64,000 bases of DNA from Chitinophaga niabensis (GTDB lineage: Bacteria > Bacteroidota > Bacteroidia > Chitinophagales > Chitinophagaceae). The DNA lies in assembly GCF_900129465.1 (NCBI RefSeq), contig NZ_FSRA01000001.1:1736001-1800000 (forward strand). Reading direction: 5' to 3'. The position numbers were made by a program, and so were the translations under genes. The notes under the pieces were generated by a model. That model was not told where the DNA came from, ran no database searches, and was given only the letters and a program-made list of their open reading frames with translations. Positions 60,623 through 64,000 of this stretch are shown here, one piece after another. Numbering within the stretch: position 1 is the first letter of the stretch; every line of letters begins with the position of its first letter.

Positions 60623-62251
60623 TCACCCTCTCCATTTCTTATAAGCATTGATCAACCCGTTCGTTGAAGTATCATGCGAACTAACCGCTGCATCATCTTT
60701 CAACTCAGGCAGGATCTTATTCGCCAGCTGTTTCCCTAATTCCACACCCCACTGGTCAAAACTGTAGATATTCCAGATCACTCCCTGCACAAATATCTTA
60801 TGTTCATACAACGCAATCAGCGAACCGAGGGAGCGTGGTGTAATTTTTTTCAGCAGGAAAGAATTCGTTGGCCTGTTACCGGTAAACACTTTAAAAGGCA
60901 CCAGCTCTTCCGCAGTTCCTTCCGCCTTCACTTCCTCCGCTGTTTTCCCATTCATCAACGCCTCCGTTTGTGCGAAGAAGTTAGACAGCAATTTAGGATG
61001 ATGGTCCCCCAGTGGATTATGACTGATCGCCGGCGCAATAAAGTCGCAGGGGATCACTTTGGTTCCCTGGTGGATCAGCTGATAGAAAGCATGCTGCCCA
61101 TTCGTACCTGGCTCTCCCCAAACAACCGGCCCGGTTTGTACATCAACCGGCTTGCCATTCCTGTCTACATTTTTACCATTGCTCTCCATATTCCCCTGTT
61201 GGAAATAGGCCGCAAAACGGTGCATATATTGATCGTAAGGAAGGATCGCTTCAGATGCCGCATCAAAGAAGTTCCCATACCAGATGCCTATCAATGCCAT
61301 GATCACGGGAATGTTCTTTTCAAAAGGCGTATTCCGGAAATGCTCATCAGTAGCATGTGCCCCTGCCAGCAGTTCGTGAAAGTTCCTGTACCCGATGGTC
61401 AGCGCAATAGAAAGGCCGATAGCGGACCAGAGGGAATAACGTCCTCCAACCCAGTCCCAGAACGCGAACATGTTCTTTGTATCTATACCAAACTCCTTCA
61501 CCGCTTTTTCGTTGGTAGAAAGCGCCGCAAAGTGCAGGGCAATATCTTTTTCCGAACCACCATTCTCCAGGAACCAGGTACGCGCAGAATGTGCATTGGT
61601 CATAGTTTCCTGTGTGGTGAAAGTTTTGGAAGCAATGAGGAAGAGGGTTTCATCTGCTGTTACTTTCTTCAGCGTTTCAGCAATATGCGTACCATCCACA
61701 TTGGACACAAAATAGGTTTGAATACCGGGAACCCAGTAGGGGCGAAGGGCTTCTGTTACCATTACAGGTCCCAGGTCTGAACCACCAATACCGATGTTCA
61801 CGATATAACGGATACGTTTACCCGAAAATCCCTTCCATTCTCCTTTGTGGACCCTGTTACAGCAATCCTCCATCTGTTTCAGTACGGCATTCACTTCCGG
61901 CATCACATCCCTGCCATCCAGCAATACCGGCTGACCGGAAACATTCCGCAATGCGGTATGCAGTACAGCCCGCTGTTCCGTGGCATTGATCTTTTCTCCC
62001 CGGAACATCGCTTTGATGGCTTCTTCCAGTTTGCACTCCTTCGCCAGGTCCTGCAGGAGTTGCAGGCTTTGGGCATTGAGGAGGTTCTTGGAATAATCGA
62101 ACAGGATCTCTTCAAACTGCAGCGAGAAAGATTGGAAGCGTTGCGGATCTGCCGCAAAGAGGGAACGCATCTGCGTTTTTTTCATATCTGCTGCGTGCTG
62201 CTGTAACTGTTGCCAGGCCTTGGTCGCAGTTGGGTGTACTGTTGGGAACAT
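60623..62251 (-). CDS. pgi: Glucose-6-phosphate isomerase
   Basis: Interconverts glucose 6-phosphate and fructose 6-phosphate. 542 residues, the usual length. The signatures are clear: [36 protein letters not shown], the catalytic segment [13 protein letters not shown], and the C-terminal [14 protein letters not shown]. Single gene with a promoter of its own; the TspO-like gene lies 33 bases upstream on the same strand. Confidence 0.97.
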   Translation of the reverse strand: MFPTVHPTATKAWQQLQQHAADMKKTQMRSLFAADPQRFQSFSLQFEEILFDYSKNLLNAQSLQLLQDLAKECKLEEAIKAMFRGEKINATEQRAVLHTALRNVSGQPVLLDGRDVMPEVNAVLKQMEDCCNRVHKGEWKGFSGKRIRYIVNIGIGGSDLGPVMVTEALRPYWVPGIQTYFVSNVDGTHIAETLKKVTADETLFLIASKTFTTQETMTNAHSARTWFLENGGSEKDIALHFAALSTNEKAVKEFGIDTKNMFAFWDWVGGRYSLWSAIGLSIALTIGYRNFHELLAGAHATDEHFRNTPFEKNIPVIMALIGIWYGNFFDAASEAILPYDQYMHRFAAYFQQGNMESNGKNVDRNGKPVDVQTGPVVWGEPGTNGQHAFYQLIHQGTKVIPCDFIAPAISHNPLGDHHPKLLSNFFAQTEALMNGKTAEEVKAEGTAEELVPFKVFTGNRPTNSFLLKKITPRSLGSLIALYEHKIFVQGVIWNIYSFDQWGVELGKQLANKILPELKDDAAVSSHDTSTNGLINAYKKWRG

Positions 62252-62274
62252 ACTTTCTGATTAGATTAGTGCCT

Positions 62275-62282
62275 CAAAAATA
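62275..62282 (-). promoter_or_regulatory. -7 element of pgi
   Basis: Reads TATTTTTG on the minus strand, 23 bases before the pgi start and just after the upstream stop. Confidence 0.6.
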
Positions 62283-62284
62283 AG

Positions 62285-63085
62285 CTATATAGTGATCTTT
62301 TTTCTAACTAACTGCATGAGAATGGATAAAGCTAACACGGCGATAACAATAGTACCCATAGCTACGATGGGTGCGCATTCCCGTCCGCCGATGGACTCCC
62401 TTTTAACGATAATGCCATAAAAAGCCCAGATACATACAAGCGCATAATACACATTGTTGTACCGGAAAACCATCAGCACTCCCAGCAGGGTACCCAATCC
62501 CATCATCACAATCGTCCAGGAGACCTGTGGAAAGGGGATGTTCCAGGCTACCAGTAAAGCCGTGAGATTAGCAATGGTGGCAATGCTGATCCATCCCAGG
62601 TAGATGCCGAACGGAAAATGAATGAACACCTTCTCCGGCGTAAATGCTCCCGGGTGGCCTATACGGAATTTACGGTGGATCATGATCAGGCTGGCCAGCA
62701 GCAACAGCATACAGCAGAAGGAAAGGAAGATCATATTGTAATGCCAGGCAAACAGCCAGCAGGCATTAGCCAGGCAGCTGAGCAGGAACCATCCTTTCAT
62801 CCTTACCATAAAGGCCTGTAACTCTATGGTATGCCCTTTGAAGAATGCCAGCCGGTACTGGTAGGCCGCAAAACCCAGCAGGCCCAGGTAAATAATGCTC
62901 CAGATAGAAAAAGTAAATCCCGCCGGTACAAATAGGTTGGGATACTGACCGGAGACCTCACCGGTGGTCTTACCGTTCAATTGAGACAAATTGGCCATGG
63001 CATTCACACCTATCACAATGAGCAGGGCCAGGATATTGAAGATAGCTTGCTGACGGTAATGGCCAACGCTCTGACGGGTTTCCAT
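62285..63085 (-). CDS. TspO/MBR-like integral membrane protein
   Basis: About 266 residues from ATG 63085 (METRQSVGHYRQQ); a start at 63124 lies upstream of a -7-like element and is less likely. It has seven or more membrane helices. Residues near 50-75 (FVPAGFTFSIWSIIYLGLLG) match the TspO pattern. TspO is usually near 160 residues, so this longer form differs from the classic family. Ligand unknown; relatives bind porphyrins or steroids. Confidence 0.75.
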   Translation of the reverse strand: METRQSVGHYRQQAIFNILALLIVIGVNAMANLSQLNGKTTGEVSGQYPNLFVPAGFTFSIWSIIYLGLLGFAAYQYRLAFFKGHTIELQAFMVRMKGWFLLSCLANACWLFAWHYNMIFLSFCCMLLLLASLIMIHRKFRIGHPGAFTPEKVFIHFPFGIYLGWISIATIANLTALLVAWNIPFPQVSWTIVMMGLGTLLGVLMVFRYNNVYYALVCIWAFYGIIVKRESIGGRECAPIVAMGTIVIAVLALSILMQLVRKKITI

Positions 63086-63166
63086 AACATTTGGTTTGAA
63101 ATTGAACCGCAAAAATCTAACCATAATTAGGCGATATTGCTGTTTCGTATTTACTGAATATTAATT

Positions 63167-63174
63167 TATCTTTG
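63167..63174 (+). promoter_or_regulatory. -7 element of prfB
   Basis: TATCTTTG, a full match to TAnnTTTG, 7 bases before the ATG at 63182. The mRNA is thus nearly leaderless. Confidence 0.55.
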
Positions 63175-63181
63175 CGGACTT

Positions 63182-64000
63182 ATGACAATAGAACAATTGA
63201 AGGCTATGAGGGACCGTCTGTACGTCCTGGGAGGTTTTCTTTAACGTACAGGACCGCATAGACAAAATAGAAAATGATAAGCAGATGACCCTCGCCCCGG
63301 GATTCTGGGATGATAACGAAAGGGCGACGGCTATCCTGAAAGAAATTAAGGTGAACAAATTCTGGGTGGACCTTTACAACCAGGTAAAGGACGCCATTGA
63401 AGACAGCGCCGTTCTGCTGGAATTCCAAAAAGAAGGTGAAGCAACTGAGGAAGAAGTGAAAGCAGCTTATGATAATGCCACCGCGGCATTGGATGAGCTG
63501 GAGTTCAAAAGCACCCTCAATCAGCCGGAAGATGAAATGCCGGGTGTTCTCACCATCAATTCCGGAGCCGGTGGTACGGAAAGCCAGGACTGGGCAGAGA
63601 TCCTTCTCCGCATGTACCGTATGTACGGTGAAAAGCAGGGTTGGAAAGTCAGCGAGATCGATGTGCAATACGGAGACGGTGCAGGCATTAAATCTGCCAC
63701 ACTGGAGTTCGACGGGGAATTTGCTTACGGCCTGTTGAAAGCCGAAAGTGGTGTTCACCGTCTGGTGCGCATCTCTCCATTTGATTCCAACGCCCGCCGC
63801 CACACCTCTTTTGCCTCTGTATTCGTATACCCGCTCGTAGATGATACCATCGAAGTAGCTGTTAACCCTGCCGACCTGGAATGGGAATTCTACCGTTCAG
63901 GTGGTAAAGGTGGTCAGAACGTGAACAAGGTGGAAACCGCCGTTCGCCTGAAACACATTCCTTCCGGTATTATCATCGAATGCCAGCAGGCACGTACACA
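63182..64000 (+). CDS. prfB: Peptide chain release factor 2, with programmed +1 frameshift (partial)
   Basis: Ends protein synthesis at UGA and UAA. The first 20 codons (63182-63241) run to an in-frame TAA at 63242; after a +1 shift the long frame goes on from AAC at 63243 to the window edge. The combined product has a helical N-terminus, the RF2 anticodon-like tripeptide SPF in [13 protein letters not shown], and GGQ in [13 protein letters not shown]. The 3' end of the gene lies outside. Frames read together give the usual RF2 layout, so the interruption is a regulatory frameshift and not a mutation. Confidence 0.96.
63230..63245 (+). promoter_or_regulatory. prfB frameshift signal
   Basis: GGAGGT (63230-63235), three T, then CTT TAA C. 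The Shine-Dalgarno-like hexamer stands 3 bases before the slip codon CTT, as in E. coli. The P-site tRNA moves from CTT to TTT and the next codon read is AAC. The stop at the shift site is TAA, where most prfB genes have TGA. Confidence 0.92.

Noticed and set aside
63182..63245. Stop codon in prfB as a mutation or sequencing error
   Set aside because: The site has the slip codon, a Shine-Dalgarno hexamer at the right distance and an intact continuing frame, which is the known prfB design.

Overview
The window looks like a chromosomal segment of a Bacteroidota bacterium, most like the Chitinophagaceae (Chitinophaga relatives). Supporting signs are TonB-dependent receptors, HmuY, an XrtN exosortase pair, CTnDOT-type tra genes, LytS/LytTR pairs, a PUR-alpha-like DUF3276 protein and promoters of the TAnnTTTG type.

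Bases 1 to about 10,758 are the right-hand end of an integrative and conjugative element (ICE). They hold the end of traJ, an inserted DNA methyltransferase, traK, a small membrane protein in the traL position, traM and traN. Then come two DUF3945-like proteins, three small DNA-binding or accessory proteins, a lipoprotein with an LRAT/NlpC-like domain and a tyrosine integrase. The element stops against the 3' end of a tRNA-Lys gene, its probable integration site.

From 10.9 to 22.7 kb the chromosome carries an alpha/beta hydrolase, a GNAT acetyltransferase, a GH29 fucosidase, the XrtN exosortase operon with its VIT-domain substrate, an MtfA-like peptidase, an AsmA protein, a PfpI/DJ-1 protein and an SRPBCC protein. 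From 22.8 to 30.6 kb there is a nucleic-acid cluster: an AT-rich HEPN plus DUF2188 pair, a very acidic protein, a DnaQ exonuclease fused to a GIY-YIG nuclease, and a 1735-residue protein. That protein joins a pseudokinase-like region, DUF4011, an SF1 helicase, a Vsr-like fold that appears to have lost its catalytic acids, and a WGR domain. It is the strongest candidate here for an undescribed system.

From 30.7 to 41.1 kb lie a TonB receptor, a TPR protein and a LytS/LytTR pair, then an MsbA-like ABC transporter, a patatin and a HAD/UbiA couple. A 562-base gap follows, with five tandem copies of an 11-base unit. From 41.6 to 50.1 kb are a CGNR regulator with an EamA exporter, MgtC with a Rof-like antiterminator, purC, a Crp/Fnr regulator opposite a ClC channel, a second ABC half-transporter and the DUF3276 protein. 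From 50.2 to 55 kb are a second LytS/LytTR pair, an erythromycin-esterase-family protein, a transglutaminase, a membrane-anchored coiled-coil protein and thioredoxin. A haem-uptake-like operon (receptor, HmuY, DUF6607) follows, then an unknown all-alpha protein, pgi, a TspO-like membrane protein, and prfB. The prfB gene has a programmed +1 frameshift site and runs off the right edge.

Several convergent gene pairs overlap at their 3' ends (17,913-17,932; 35,617-35,627; 53,247-53,250), so the chromosomal part is tightly packed. All calls rest on reading the sequence and on family knowledge; no database search was made.
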